A stretch of DNA of 9,096 nucleotides, from positions 1 to 9,096 of the forward strand of contig JAOUJL010000050.1 in assembly GCA_029883255.1 (NCBI GenBank), in the 5' to 3' direction. The notes beneath the pieces were generated by a model. The model did not search any database and was not told the origin of the DNA. It was given only the letters and a program-made list of their open reading frames with translations. The stretch comes from Candidatus Bathyarchaeota archaeon (GTDB lineage: Archaea; Thermoproteota; Bathyarchaeia; Bathyarchaeales; Bathyarchaeaceae). Position numbers and translations under genes: made by a program. Shown here one piece after another: positions 1 to 5,266 of this stretch (its first letter is position 1; every line of letters starts with the position of its first letter).

Positions 1-34
1 TAATTATTAAGTTCTTCAGAATAAATACGGTCTT

Positions 35-41
35 AGGTGAT
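35..41 (+). promoter_or_regulatory. Ribosome binding site deciding a TTG start
   Basis: AGGTGAT lies three bases ahead of the TTG at 45-47. It matches the archaeal 16S 3' end and supports TTG as the start of the tautomerase gene, which also places the family's essential proline immediately after the initiator methionine. Confidence 0.55.
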
Positions 42-44
42 GTC

Positions 45-245
45 TTGCCAATAGTCGTAGTTGAGATGTGGGAAGGACGAACAGAGGAACAAAAAGCGAA
101 GCTGATAAAGGGTATAACTGAAGTGTTCAAGCAGATTGGTGTTGAACCTGAACATCTGAGTATAGTGATTCATGATGTCCCTAAAAGCAACTGGGGTATG
201 CGTGGAGAACAAGCATCAAAGTTGATTAGAAAAGGCGCAGAGTGA
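45..245 (+). CDS. 4-oxalocrotonate tautomerase-like small protein
   Basis: A 66-residue protein of the 4-oxalocrotonate tautomerase (4-OT) superfamily, which is the usual length for the family. The start is a TTG codon, and the mature protein would begin Pro-Ile-Val-Val-Val-Glu; in this superfamily the N-terminal proline, freed by methionine removal, is the catalytic general base. The rest fits one beta-alpha-beta unit: strand 2-8, the helix containing EEQKAKLIKGITEVF (about 15-29), and a second strand HLSIVIHDVP (about 37-46), followed by NWGMRG, which resembles the usual N-W-G-x-G turn. These proteins form hexamers in the cytoplasm and catalyse keto-enol tautomerisation. The physiological substrate cannot be read from the sequence, and no degradation pathway genes lie beside it. 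It is separated from the next gene by about 60 bases that hold a TATA-like box, so it is probably its own unit. Confidence 0.88.
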   Translation: MPIVVVEMWEGRTEEQKAKLIKGITEVFKQIGVEPEHLSIVIHDVPKSNWGMRGEQASKLIRKGAE

Positions 246-285
246 CGCAACCACACTTGTTATACCTATGTGCGTTCAAAATCAG

Positions 286-293
286 CATATATA
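286..293 (+). promoter_or_regulatory. TATA-box candidate for the class V PLP gene
   Basis: CATATATA sits about 15-22 bases upstream of the ATG at 308. With the usual archaeal spacing of roughly 25 bases from the TATA centre, transcription would begin at or very near the start codon, giving a leaderless or almost leaderless message. A weak GGTTGATGG is also present directly ahead of the ATG. Confidence 0.4.
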
Positions 294-307
294 GGCAGGG
301 TTGATGG

Positions 308-1429
308 ATGGAAAACATTCTTGAACTTCGTAAAGAGTTCCCTGTTGCGAGAAGTAAAACGTTTCTTAATCATGCGGCATATTCGCCTCTTCCGCAACGA
401 GTAATGGACGTCATGAAGAAATATAATGAGGATCTATCCCACTTTGAGATTGACGAGTCGAAATATAGCCTTGGACAAGAATTTTTTGCGAAGCTTATTG
501 ACTGCAGCAAGGATGAAGTTGCCTTGGTCCCAAATACGTCTACTGGGCTTAATATCGTCGCGAATATGCTCGACTATCCGCAAGATTCCAATATTGTTAC
601 AACGGATTTAGAATATCCTTCTGTAGTATACCCCTGGCTCAACAGAAAACTGGGCGTGGAAGTGCGATATGTCCGAAATGTTGACGGAAGGATTCTTCTC
701 GAGGACGTTGAGAAGATTGTAGATGATAAGACCGTTGTCATCTCTATAAGCCATGTGGAGTATGTAAACGGTTTCAGAAATGACTTAAGAAGGCTGTCTG
801 AGATAGCGCATGAACATGGCGCTTATCTTGTAGTGGATGCTATTCAATCATTAGGTGCTGTACCGGTCAACGTTGCAAGAGATAACGTAGATTTTTTGAC
901 AGCAAGTTGTTACAAATGGCTTCTTGGCCCTGCCGGAGCTGGATACTTGTATGTGCGAAGAGAGCTTGTAGAAACGCTTGACCCCCCATTTGTTGGTTGG
1001 GCAAGCGTGGAACCTGGAGTCTTTGATACAATTGAGTTTTGGGATATGCGGCGACTTCGACTTTCCAAGACTGCTAGTCGCTTTGAAGTAGGTTCTCCAA
1101 GCTTCATAAGTTTCGTGGGCGCTGCTGTTTCTATTCAACTTCTTTTGAGTTTAGGCGTTGAGAATATTCAGAAGCACATTTTGGATTTGACAGAGTCGCT
1201 TATGAATTCTGTGAAGGATTTAGATCTTCAGCTTACTACTCCCAAAGACAAGGATCATCGTTCAGGTATAGTTCATTTTCTCATTGATGATGCACAAAGG
1301 AGATCAGAGAGATTGAGGGAGAAGGGTGTAATAGTTTCAGCACGTTCCAATGGATTACGTGTGGCGCCTCACTTTTATAATACAAAAGAAGAGATTGAGC
1401 ACCTGATCCAAGAACTCAAAGCTACATAA
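308..1429 (+). CDS. Class V aminotransferase-fold PLP enzyme (cysteine desulfurase / isopenicillin N epimerase-like)
   Basis: A 373-residue fold type I PLP enzyme of the class V group. The start is the first possible one, since an in-frame TGA lies at 302-304. Visible motifs in order: FLNHAAYSPLP near residues 19-29; NTSTGLN (76-82), the phosphate-binding loop; SHVEYVNG (148-155); VVDAIQSLG (175-183), with Asp177 expected to hold the pyridine nitrogen; SCYKWLLGPAGAG (200-212), with Lys203 as the Schiff-base lysine; RFEVGSPSF (258-266); and RVAPHFYNT (351-359), with the carboxylate-binding arginine. The SufS/NifS catalytic cysteine loop is not evident: the end reads APHFYN rather than a cysteine-containing loop, so sulfur mobilisation is less likely than an epimerase, lyase or kynureninase-like activity. 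No iron-sulfur assembly genes are adjacent. The family assignment is firm; the substrate is open. Confidence 0.88.
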   Translation: MENILELRKEFPVARSKTFLNHAAYSPLPQRVMDVMKKYNEDLSHFEIDESKYSLGQEFFAKLIDCSKDEVALVPNTSTGLNIVANMLDYPQDSNIVTTDLEYPSVVYPWLNRKLGVEVRYVRNVDGRILLEDVEKIVDDKTVVISISHVEYVNGFRNDLRRLSEIAHEHGAYLVVDAIQSLGAVPVNVARDNVDFLTASCYKWLLGPAGAGYLYVRRELVETLDPPFVGWASVEPGVFDTIEFWDMRRLRLSKTASRFEVGSPSFISFVGAAVSIQLLLSLGVENIQKHILDLTESLMNSVKDLDLQLTTPKDKDHRSGIVHFLIDDAQRRSERLREKGVIVSARSNGLRVAPHFYNTKEEIEHLIQELKAT

Positions 1430-1437
1430 AATGATGC

Positions 1438-1536
1438 ATGAATAAAGGTGTTGAAGAAGCGCGGAAGCTCATAGAAGTGGGGTTTGAATATATCTATGAC
1501 TTCGATGACCTTAGGCTCTTTAGAAAATCCAAGTAG
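1438..1536 (+). pseudogene. Probable C-terminal remnant of a tyrosine recombinase (integrase)
   Basis: A 32-codon frame (ATG to TAG) reading MNKGVEEARKLIEVGF, then EYIYDFDDLRLFRKSK. From memory, archaeal tyrosine recombinases, notably thaumarchaeal and bathyarchaeal ones, often end in a motif of the form E-A-x-x-L-I-E-x-G-F-E-Y-V-x-x-x-D-G-x-x-L-F-R-K-R-K, which this matches closely. The catalytic domain with its R-H-R-Y residues is absent. An in-frame TGA lies at 1432-1434, just before the ATG, and the preceding DNA is the end of the PLP gene. It ends 17 bases short of the tRNA-Pro gene, the typical target for such enzymes. The likely reading is a leftover of an integrated element; a free-standing small protein is the alternative. 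Confidence 0.5.
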
Positions 1537-1553
1537 CTGTTCCCGGTTTATTG

Positions 1554-1632
1554 TGGTGGGGTCGCGGGGATTTGAACCCCGGGCCTCGCACGCCCCAGGC
1601 GCGAATCTTAGACCAAACTAGACCACGACCCC
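1554..1632 (-). tRNA. tRNA-Pro, anticodon GGG
   Basis: Read on the minus strand from 1632, the sequence folds into a complete cloverleaf. The acceptor GGGGTCG pairs with CGACCCC; the D stem GTCT pairs with AGAT (one G-T) around an 11-base loop holding GG; the anticodon stem CGCGC pairs with GTGCG (one G-T) around loop CTGGGGC; the variable loop is AGGCC; the T stem CGGGG pairs with CCCCG around TTCAAAT. The anticodon is GGG, with G at position 37 as expected for tRNA-Pro, reading CCC and CCU. The discriminator is A and CCA is encoded (1556-1554). No intron is present. The body without CCA is 76 bases, 1557-1632. Confidence 0.96.
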
Positions 1633-1642
1633 ACTTTACATG

Positions 1643-1657
1643 CCAACTTTTTGTTGG
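1643..1657 (-). other. Small hairpin between kinase gene and tRNA
   Basis: CCAAC-TTTTT-GTTGG forms a perfect 5-base-pair stem with a 5-base loop, located between the kinase stop (1666) and the 5' end of the tRNA (1632). It could be a 3'-end structure of the kinase message or a leader structure of the tRNA precursor. The stem is short and no U-run follows it on the minus strand, so terminator function is uncertain. Confidence 0.3.
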
Positions 1658-1662
1658 ATGCC

Positions 1663-1670
1663 TTTCTAAA
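1663..1670 (-). promoter_or_regulatory. TATA-box (boxA) candidate for tRNA-Pro
   Basis: On the minus strand this reads TTTAGAAA, centred about 34 bases before the tRNA 5' end, a good distance for an archaeal boxA giving a short 5' leader. It overlaps the stop codon of the kinase gene, so the tRNA could instead be read through from that gene. Confidence 0.4.
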
Positions 1671-2448
1671 CCTTACGGAGCTTGCACGTGTCCAAGATGT
1701 TTTCGAAGTTTTCCCGTGTGCGCTTTTGCTTATAGTTTCTCAAGGCCTCTATCAATTGTGCCTTATCGATTTTACCGAGTTTCCTCTTTATCATCTTTGC
1801 GACATGGCTTCCCAAAAAGAGATATTGACAGATTGAGGTTACGTTGGAAACTCTTCGGTTGACGCTGGCGGTTTCGAAATCCACTATGCAAGGTTCGTCA
1901 CTCACGTCTACTAAAATGTGTTTTGGAGCTGTGCTCAACTCTCCATGGTCTAAGCCTTCTTCGTCCAATCTCCAGCACTGCTCCAAGACAGCTCGCAACA
2001 CCCGCCGAATCCTAGCCCTCGTTCCCTTCCCACTTGACAGTACAACCCACCTTGGAAGCAGAGTTCCTTCAATATGCTCCATTAGAAGGAAGTTTTCTGT
2101 TACATCGAATAGATTTGGACCAACCTTGACAGCGTTTGCTTTTCTCAACATTTCCGCTTCCTGCTGCATGCCAACTCTGTCTGCGTCTACCCGGCGAATT
2201 TTCAAAGCAGCTTTTCCTCTGTTTGCGTAAGCCGTGACTACTATGCCTACGCAGCCCTTGCCTAAAACTGGCACATCAAAAGCTGTTTTCCCTCCAGAGA
2301 ACTCTAACGTCTTAATGCCAAGCCTCTTCAGCTCCTCAAGACGCTTTCTTAATTCGTTCAAATCATATTTGGGATAACACAAGATCTGAGCGTATTTCTC
2401 CTCATGAAGTTGTTCTAGAGGGATTAGTTTGTTTTGACGCAACAACAC
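1666..2448 (-). CDS. Archaeal atypical Ser/Thr protein kinase (COG2112 type)
   Basis: A 260-residue cytoplasmic protein with the layout of the archaeal predicted Ser/Thr kinases grouped as COG2112, distant relatives of the RIO and Bud32 kinases. The first 55 residues are charged and helical (YDLNELRKRLEELKRLGI). Kinase elements follow: glycine loop GKGCVGIV (63-70); the ATP lysine in AALKIRR (Lys83); helix C glutamate in EAEML (Glu97 or Glu99); hinge LLMEHIEG (121-128); catalytic loop LDHGELSTAPKHILVD (166-181), where DHGELS replaces the usual HRD; and metal-binding IVDFETAS (188-195), with DFE instead of DFG. A lysine/arginine-rich tail follows. The start is GTG (2448-2446), seven codons ahead of the next well-folded part; TTG codons directly after it are alternatives. 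Kinase activity is likely because lysine, glutamate and both acidic motifs are present. The target is unknown. It is transcribed toward the tRNA. Confidence 0.85.
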   Translation of the reverse strand: MLLRQNKLIPLEQLHEEKYAQILCYPKYDLNELRKRLEELKRLGIKTLEFSGGKTAFDVPVLGKGCVGIVVTAYANRGKAALKIRRVDADRVGMQQEAEMLRKANAVKVGPNLFDVTENFLLMEHIEGTLLPRWVVLSSGKGTRARIRRVLRAVLEQCWRLDEEGLDHGELSTAPKHILVDVSDEPCIVDFETASVNRRVSNVTSICQYLFLGSHVAKMIKRKLGKIDKAQLIEALRNYKQKRTRENFENILDTCKLRKV

Positions 2449-2475
2449 TCTTCAGCTTAGAGATAAGGTTTCAGA

Positions 2476-2484
2476 GAGATAAAG
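2476..2484 (-). promoter_or_regulatory. TATA-box candidate for the kinase gene
   Basis: On the minus strand this reads CTTTATCTC, centred about 32 bases upstream of the GTG at 2448, predicting a start of transcription near 2455. The octamer TTATCTCT occurs twice here (2459-2466 and 2475-2482 on the + strand as AGAGATAA), so there may be two overlapping promoter elements or a regulator site. Confidence 0.4.
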
Positions 2485-2692
2485 GATACTAGAAAATTGC
2501 TGTTGAAGTTGAACTATCTATAGAGCGATGATACAAAACATAGTTACCTATTTATCGAGTTTCATATATTCTAAGCATACATGGACAAAAATGTCAAGTT
2601 CTTACACGAGTGTTGTTGAAAGGAATCTTCAATTTCTCTCTGCCAGATTGTCCATATGTGATCCTAAGATATATTTCCCTAAGATGTTTGCG

Positions 2693-2706
2693 AAAAATAT
2701 ATATAG
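2693..2706 (+). promoter_or_regulatory. Strong TATA-like element without an assigned gene
   Basis: AAAATATATATAG is one of the best TATA matches in the window. Transcription would begin about 25 bases downstream, near 2725, directly at the hairpin 2727-2742. No plausible protein start follows; the nearest ATG (2733) gives only MKGMRV before a stop. A non-coding transcript is possible. Confidence 0.3.
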
Positions 2707-2726
2707 AAATGATGTTACAAACTGTG

Positions 2727-2742
2727 TCCCCGATGAAGGGGA
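2727..2742. other. Hairpin TCCCC-GATGAA-GGGGA
   Basis: A perfect 5-base-pair stem (extended by G-T and T-G pairs outside) with a 6-base loop. It is flanked by a + strand TATA box on the left (2693-2706) and a minus-strand TATA-like TTTTTATAC on the right (about 2749-2757). GC-rich pairing in AT-rich surroundings suggests that it could be a structural element of a small RNA; this is an inference. Confidence 0.35.
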
Positions 2743-2778
2743 TGCGTGTATAAAAATCTCTCCTTTCTCTTTCAGGGC

Positions 2779-2919
2779 TTATTTTTCAAGCCTAGCACGC
2801 ATTCCCAGAGTATCTTTTCTCACACCTAGAATTTCAAGTTTATGGAGGAATCTTCTATATCTGATTACTTCCAGGGTTGCATCTGAAAGCGTGATTACCT
2901 TGGCGAGATGCGAAATACG
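2779..2919 (-). pseudogene. Protein-like frame without a start codon, possible gene remnant
   Basis: The minus strand reads 46 codons ending in TAA: RISHLAKVITLSDATLEVIR, then YRRFLHKLEILGVRKD, then TLGMRARLEK. Its amphipathic, charged composition is what one expects of a real helical protein end, in contrast to the opposite strand. However an in-frame TGA lies directly before it and there is no ATG, GTG or TTG until late in the frame. It could start at the ATT codon, be the end of a decayed or frameshifted gene, or be chance. I do not recognise the family. Confidence 0.25.
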
Positions 2920-2986
2920 TCACAACTTAGTGAAAGAGGTAAAAGACAAACAAAGGCAGTACAGATAGAGATAAGAGATATGGCTC

Positions 2987-2998
2987 AAAAAATATTAT
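2987..2998 (+). promoter_or_regulatory. TATA-box candidate for the SAM hydrolase gene
   Basis: AAAAAATATTAT is centred about 42 bases upstream of the TTG at 3035, predicting transcription from about 3017 and a leader of some 18 bases. A purine-rich GGAAGGGAAAG follows at 3006-3016, rather far from the start codon for a ribosome binding site. Confidence 0.35.
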
Positions 2999-3034
2999 GA
3001 ACTCAGGAAGGGAAAGAACACGAAGACTACCGGG

Positions 3035-3847
3035 TTGACTATACCGATTGTAACGTTGCTTTCAGATTTTGGTGTAAAAGACCCATACGTGGCGGAAATG
3101 AAGGCAGTAATGCTTTCTGTCTGTCCTGAGGCGCGCATCATAGACATAAGTCATCAGATTGAAAAGTTCAACATACGCATGGGCGCCTTTGTGCTCGCTT
3201 CTGCGGTGCCGTATTTTCCAGTAGGCACTTTTCATGTGGCTGTTGTAGATCCTGGAGTTGGAACCAAGCGGCGTCCTCTCATTGTTGAAACTAAACGTTG
3301 TTTCTACGTGGGACCTGATAACGGTCTTCTCACGCTTTCCGCTCAAAGGGAAGGAATACGCCATGTTTATAACATTACCAACCCGGACTACATGCTTCCA
3401 ACGATTTCAAGAACTTTTCATGGTAGAGACATTTTCGCTCCAGCAGCCGCACATCTCTCTAAAGGATGCACCCCCTCTGAGTTTGGCCCAGAAATCCATG
3501 ACTATTTGATTCCTGGATTTGCTAAACCGCAAATGAGAAGAGGCTGTTTGCTCGGAGAGATTCTCTACATAGATGATTTTGGCAACGTTGTCAGTAACAT
3601 CTCAACAAAGGATCTTGAAAAGGTTGGTATGAAAGAAAGTTGTCTGCTTCACGTGAAGTTTAGAAAAAAAGTTTTGAAGTTGAAGTTTTGTCCAGCTTAT
3701 GGAGAGGTCCCAGTCAAAGCGCCGTTGGTGCTCATTGGAAGTAGCGGTTTTCTGGAAGTCTCCGTGAATCAGGGAAACGCCTCTGAAGCGTTCAAGGTGA
3801 AAATAGGGGATTCCATTTGCCTGTCTCTTTTCTCGTTTGCTTGCTAG
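3035..3847 (+). CDS. SAM hydrolase, adenosine-forming (DUF62 / fluorinase-like family)
   Basis: A 270-residue protein of the SAM hydroxide adenosyltransferase family (formerly DUF62), related to fluorinase and chlorinase, which splits S-adenosylmethionine into adenosine and methionine with water. Signature segments in order: TLLSDFGVKDPYVAEMK (7-23); IDISHQI (36-42); FHVAVVDPGVGTKRRPLIV (66-84); YVGPDNGLL (91-99); FHGRDIFAPAAAHL (128-141); the linker and second domain with IDDFGNVVSNI (179-189); and SGFLEVSVNQGNA (237-249). The family's Asp-Arg-His water-activating set corresponds to about Asp72, Arg79 or Arg80 and His129, all present, and there is no sign of the chlorinase/fluorinase halide pocket, so hydrolase is the best call. 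Length is normal. The start is TTG, the only in-frame start codon after the TAA at 2972. It stands alone on the + strand; its cellular purpose in archaea is not settled. Confidence 0.92.
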   Translation: MTIPIVTLLSDFGVKDPYVAEMKAVMLSVCPEARIIDISHQIEKFNIRMGAFVLASAVPYFPVGTFHVAVVDPGVGTKRRPLIVETKRCFYVGPDNGLLTLSAQREGIRHVYNITNPDYMLPTISRTFHGRDIFAPAAAHLSKGCTPSEFGPEIHDYLIPGFAKPQMRRGCLLGEILYIDDFGNVVSNISTKDLEKVGMKESCLLHVKFRKKVLKLKFCPAYGEVPVKAPLVLIGSSGFLEVSVNQGNASEAFKVKIGDSICLSLFSFAC

Positions 3848-3857
3848 TTTCAGAAGA

Positions 3858-3875
3858 CAAGACCCTCAGGTCTTG
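3858..3875. terminator. Hairpin terminator between convergent genes
   Basis: CAAGACC-CTCA-GGTCTTG is a perfect 7-base-pair stem with a 4-base loop, 10 bases after the SAM hydrolase stop. A T-rich stretch follows on the + strand (3881-3894), and the convergent minus-strand gene ends at 3903. The position suggests that it ends both transcripts. Confidence 0.6.
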
Positions 3876-3902
3876 GTGAGCTTTCAATCTTTTATATTAG
3901 GA

Positions 3903-4535
3903 CTATTTCTCAATCAAGATGCCATTGTTAGCGATAACCACTGTTTTTCCTTTTTTGGACACTATGATCTCTTTGGGACGTTTTAAAACGCTCTTGCTTC
4001 CTTTTGATAGATAGACCTTCTTTTCCGACTTGTATACCAGTTTATCGTTTTTTGAGACCAAAATGTCTATTTTGTCTTCTTCATTGAGGAATGCGAACAA
4101 TCGAGAGTCTTTTCCATTGAAGTCTACGTTGAAGTCTACGTGGCAGTTTTTTCCTTCCAACAAGCGTCCACACAGTTCTTCTGCTTGCTCTATAAAGGCG
4201 TCTACGCTTTCGTAACCTGCATTTTGTAGATCAGACGTATCAGCATTGTCCAAATCATCCTTGATTTCCTCAACCCCTCCAAGCATCATAAATGGGTGTT
4301 TCAAGTCTTTGACCGTGGGTTTCCCGACCGCTCCCCTCGCTGTCTCAATAATCGAGTCTACCACGAGTTTACCAGTCCCGTGGAAAACGTATCCTTGAAC
4401 CTTTTCGTCAATTAGTATAGGAAGAGCTAAGGAGCCTTCTAGAGCATCCACAACGCATCTTTCGTTCTTCAACAGTGTTGCGTTTTCAACGATCTTCAAA
4501 GATTCGTTGCTAAGTTTATAATTTAGATATTTCAT
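3903..4535 (-). CDS. Unrecognised protein translated together with the wHTH regulator
   Basis: A 210-residue protein that I do not recognise. It has no signal peptide and no membrane segment, so it is probably cytoplasmic. The first 85 residues look like a mixed alpha/beta domain (ALPILIDEKVQGYVFHG at about 37-53, a hydrophobic strand then glycine turn). A strongly acidic middle follows (EEIKDDLDNADTSDL, about 89-103), then a helix with FIEQAEELCGRLLEG, and a lysine-rich, strand-rich C-terminal third (KIDILVSKNDKLVYKSEK) ending in VVIANNGILIEK. An exact in-frame repeat of Val-Asp-Phe-Asn lies around residues 133-140. Its ATG overlaps the stop of the upstream regulator by four bases (ATGA at 4532-4535), so translation is coupled. 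A partner, sensor or effector of that regulator is the natural inference. Two cysteines and no obvious metal or catalytic motif are seen. Confidence 0.75.
   Translation of the reverse strand: MKYLNYKLSNESLKIVENATLLKNERCVVDALEGSLALPILIDEKVQGYVFHGTGKLVVDSIIETARGAVGKPTVKDLKHPFMMLGGVEEIKDDLDNADTSDLQNAGYESVDAFIEQAEELCGRLLEGKNCHVDFNVDFNGKDSRLFAFLNEEDKIDILVSKNDKLVYKSEKKVYLSKGSKSVLKRPKEIIVSKKGKTVVIANNGILIEK
4117..4140. repeat. Perfect 12-base tandem repeat inside the unknown gene
   Basis: TTGAAGTCTACG occurs twice in a row (4117-4128 and 4129-4140). Being a multiple of three, it keeps the frame and doubles the Val-Asp-Phe-Asn segment of the encoded protein. The two units are identical, which points to a recent duplication. 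Confidence 0.85.
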
Positions 4536-5095
4536 TCTGGTTCCAGTTCCTTTTCGATGAGCCTGGCGATTTTCTTCGCCATCTTATACGCCATTCTTCC
4601 GGGTATGGTGATTAGATACCTTCCCCTAACCTTCTCTTGAGCTACCAAACCAGCCTTTTCAAGGACGTCCAGATGACTGGAAAGCGTGCTAGCAGTGATT
4701 TCAGAAAGCTTGTCTTGCAGTTCACTAATATACCGTCCACCGTACACAAGTTCCCCCAGAACTCTCAGCCTATACTCGTTTCCGAGGGCGCTCATTGCAG
4801 AAGCCGCTTTTGTCGGGTCAGTTTTGACCACATCTTCTTCGCGTCTTCCTCTAAACACCCTTACGCCGTGTGGACCGATGAACACAGACCTTTCAAGTTC
4901 GCCGCTGATTCCTTCCGCTACTCCTTCCATAATGTCCCCGACGTAGTCCTGTATTTTTCCCCCCATGTCTATGTGGAAACCTCGAGGCTTCCTTCGCAGC
5001 CTATCCGACACCTCGCTTAGCTCGCTTAGTTGTTCCTTCATATTAGCTAGTTCTTCCTTGAGCTTTTTCACTTCATCTTTTAATTCTTCCGACAT
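4532..5095 (-). CDS. ArsR-like winged-helix regulator with N-terminal coiled coil
   Basis: A 187-residue DNA-binding protein. Residues 2-35 form a heptad-rich, highly charged coiled coil (EELKDEVKKLKEELANMKEQ). A glycine-rich linker domain of about 37-90 follows (HIDMGGKIQDYVGDIMEG and FIGPHGVRVFRGRR). Residues about 95-187 are an ArsR-type winged helix: ALGNEYRLRVLGELVYG, then the helix-turn-helix with STLSSHLDVLEKAGLV (136-151) as recognition helix, the wing QEKVRGRYLITIPGR (153-167), and a C-terminal helix that is probably the dimer interface. No metal-binding cysteine pair is visible, so it is not a classical arsenite/cadmium sensor. The start ATG has a strong GAAGGAGGC about 11 bases ahead (5106-5114). 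It overlaps the unknown downstream gene by ATGA. Autoregulation is plausible given the long leader; the ligand is unknown. Confidence 0.82.
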   Translation of the reverse strand: MSEELKDEVKKLKEELANMKEQLSELSEVSDRLRRKPRGFHIDMGGKIQDYVGDIMEGVAEGISGELERSVFIGPHGVRVFRGRREEDVVKTDPTKAASAMSALGNEYRLRVLGELVYGGRYISELQDKLSEITASTLSSHLDVLEKAGLVAQEKVRGRYLITIPGRMAYKMAKKIARLIEKELEPE

Positions 5096-5165
5096 TTTTG
5101 CCGTTGCCTCCTTCTAATCGAATTTTGTCGTTTTCTACTAGATAAATGTCAAATACAGATAGAGC

Positions 5166-5173
5166 AATATAAA
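5166..5173 (-). promoter_or_regulatory. TATA-box candidate for the regulator operon
   Basis: On the minus strand TTTATATT predicts a transcript start near 5144 and a leader of about 50 bases ahead of the regulator. The octamer ATAAATGT (+ strand) occurs at 5142-5149 and again at 5169-5176, 27 bases apart, so a second promoter or a pair of operator half-sites is possible. Confidence 0.4.
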
Positions 5174-5266
5174 TGTTTCTTCGACAAATATAGAAATCAA
5201 GTTGACAAAGATATTGAAAGCTTTATCAAAGCACGGAAATCTGAACTCGCCAAAAAATTGGAAACC

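Larger units (their letters stand above)
2449..3034. other. 586-base stretch without a convincing gene
   Basis: This gap separates the divergent kinase (minus) and SAM hydrolase (+) genes and is longer than any other in the window. It is AT-rich at its left and centre, with several TATA-like stretches (2562-2572, 2693-2706 on +; 2747-2757 on minus). It contains a 5-base-pair hairpin at 2727-2742, three copies of AGAGATAA (2459-2466, 2475-2482, 2967-2974), and on the minus strand a protein-like frame without a start codon (2779-2919). A + strand open frame at 2528-2968 exists but looks like chance: it has no ribosome binding site, no recognisable motif and an atypical composition. The stretch may hold a small RNA or a decayed gene. 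Confidence 0.5.

Noticed and set aside
851..1138. Open frames on the minus strand within the class V PLP gene
   Set aside because: They are antisense to a gene whose catalytic lysine and binding motifs lie in the + frame; the products have no family features.
1536..1560. SSV-type integrase overlap with the tRNA 3' end as an attachment site
   Set aside because: The integrase-like frame stops 17 bases before the tRNA and no duplicate of the tRNA 3' half is found in the window, so an attachment site cannot be shown.
1551..1862. + strand frame covering the tRNA and the kinase 3' end
   Set aside because: It reads through a complete tRNA gene in antisense; its N-terminal peptide is the familiar false translation of a tRNA complement.
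2709..2740. C/D box small RNA, because of ATGATGT and GATGAA near a TATA box
   Set aside because: No CTGA box D at the required distance and no C'/D' pair; the motif match is partial.
2528..2968. 146-codon open frame on the + strand in the kinase/SAM hydrolase gap
   Set aside because: No ribosome binding site, no recognisable motif, a strong TATA box inside it, an uneven serine/isoleucine/arginine-rich composition, and a more protein-like reading on the opposite strand.
4637..5020. Long + strand open frame opposite the winged-helix regulator
   Set aside because: It is an antisense shadow; the minus frame encodes a clear coiled coil and helix-turn-helix and has a strong ribosome binding site.
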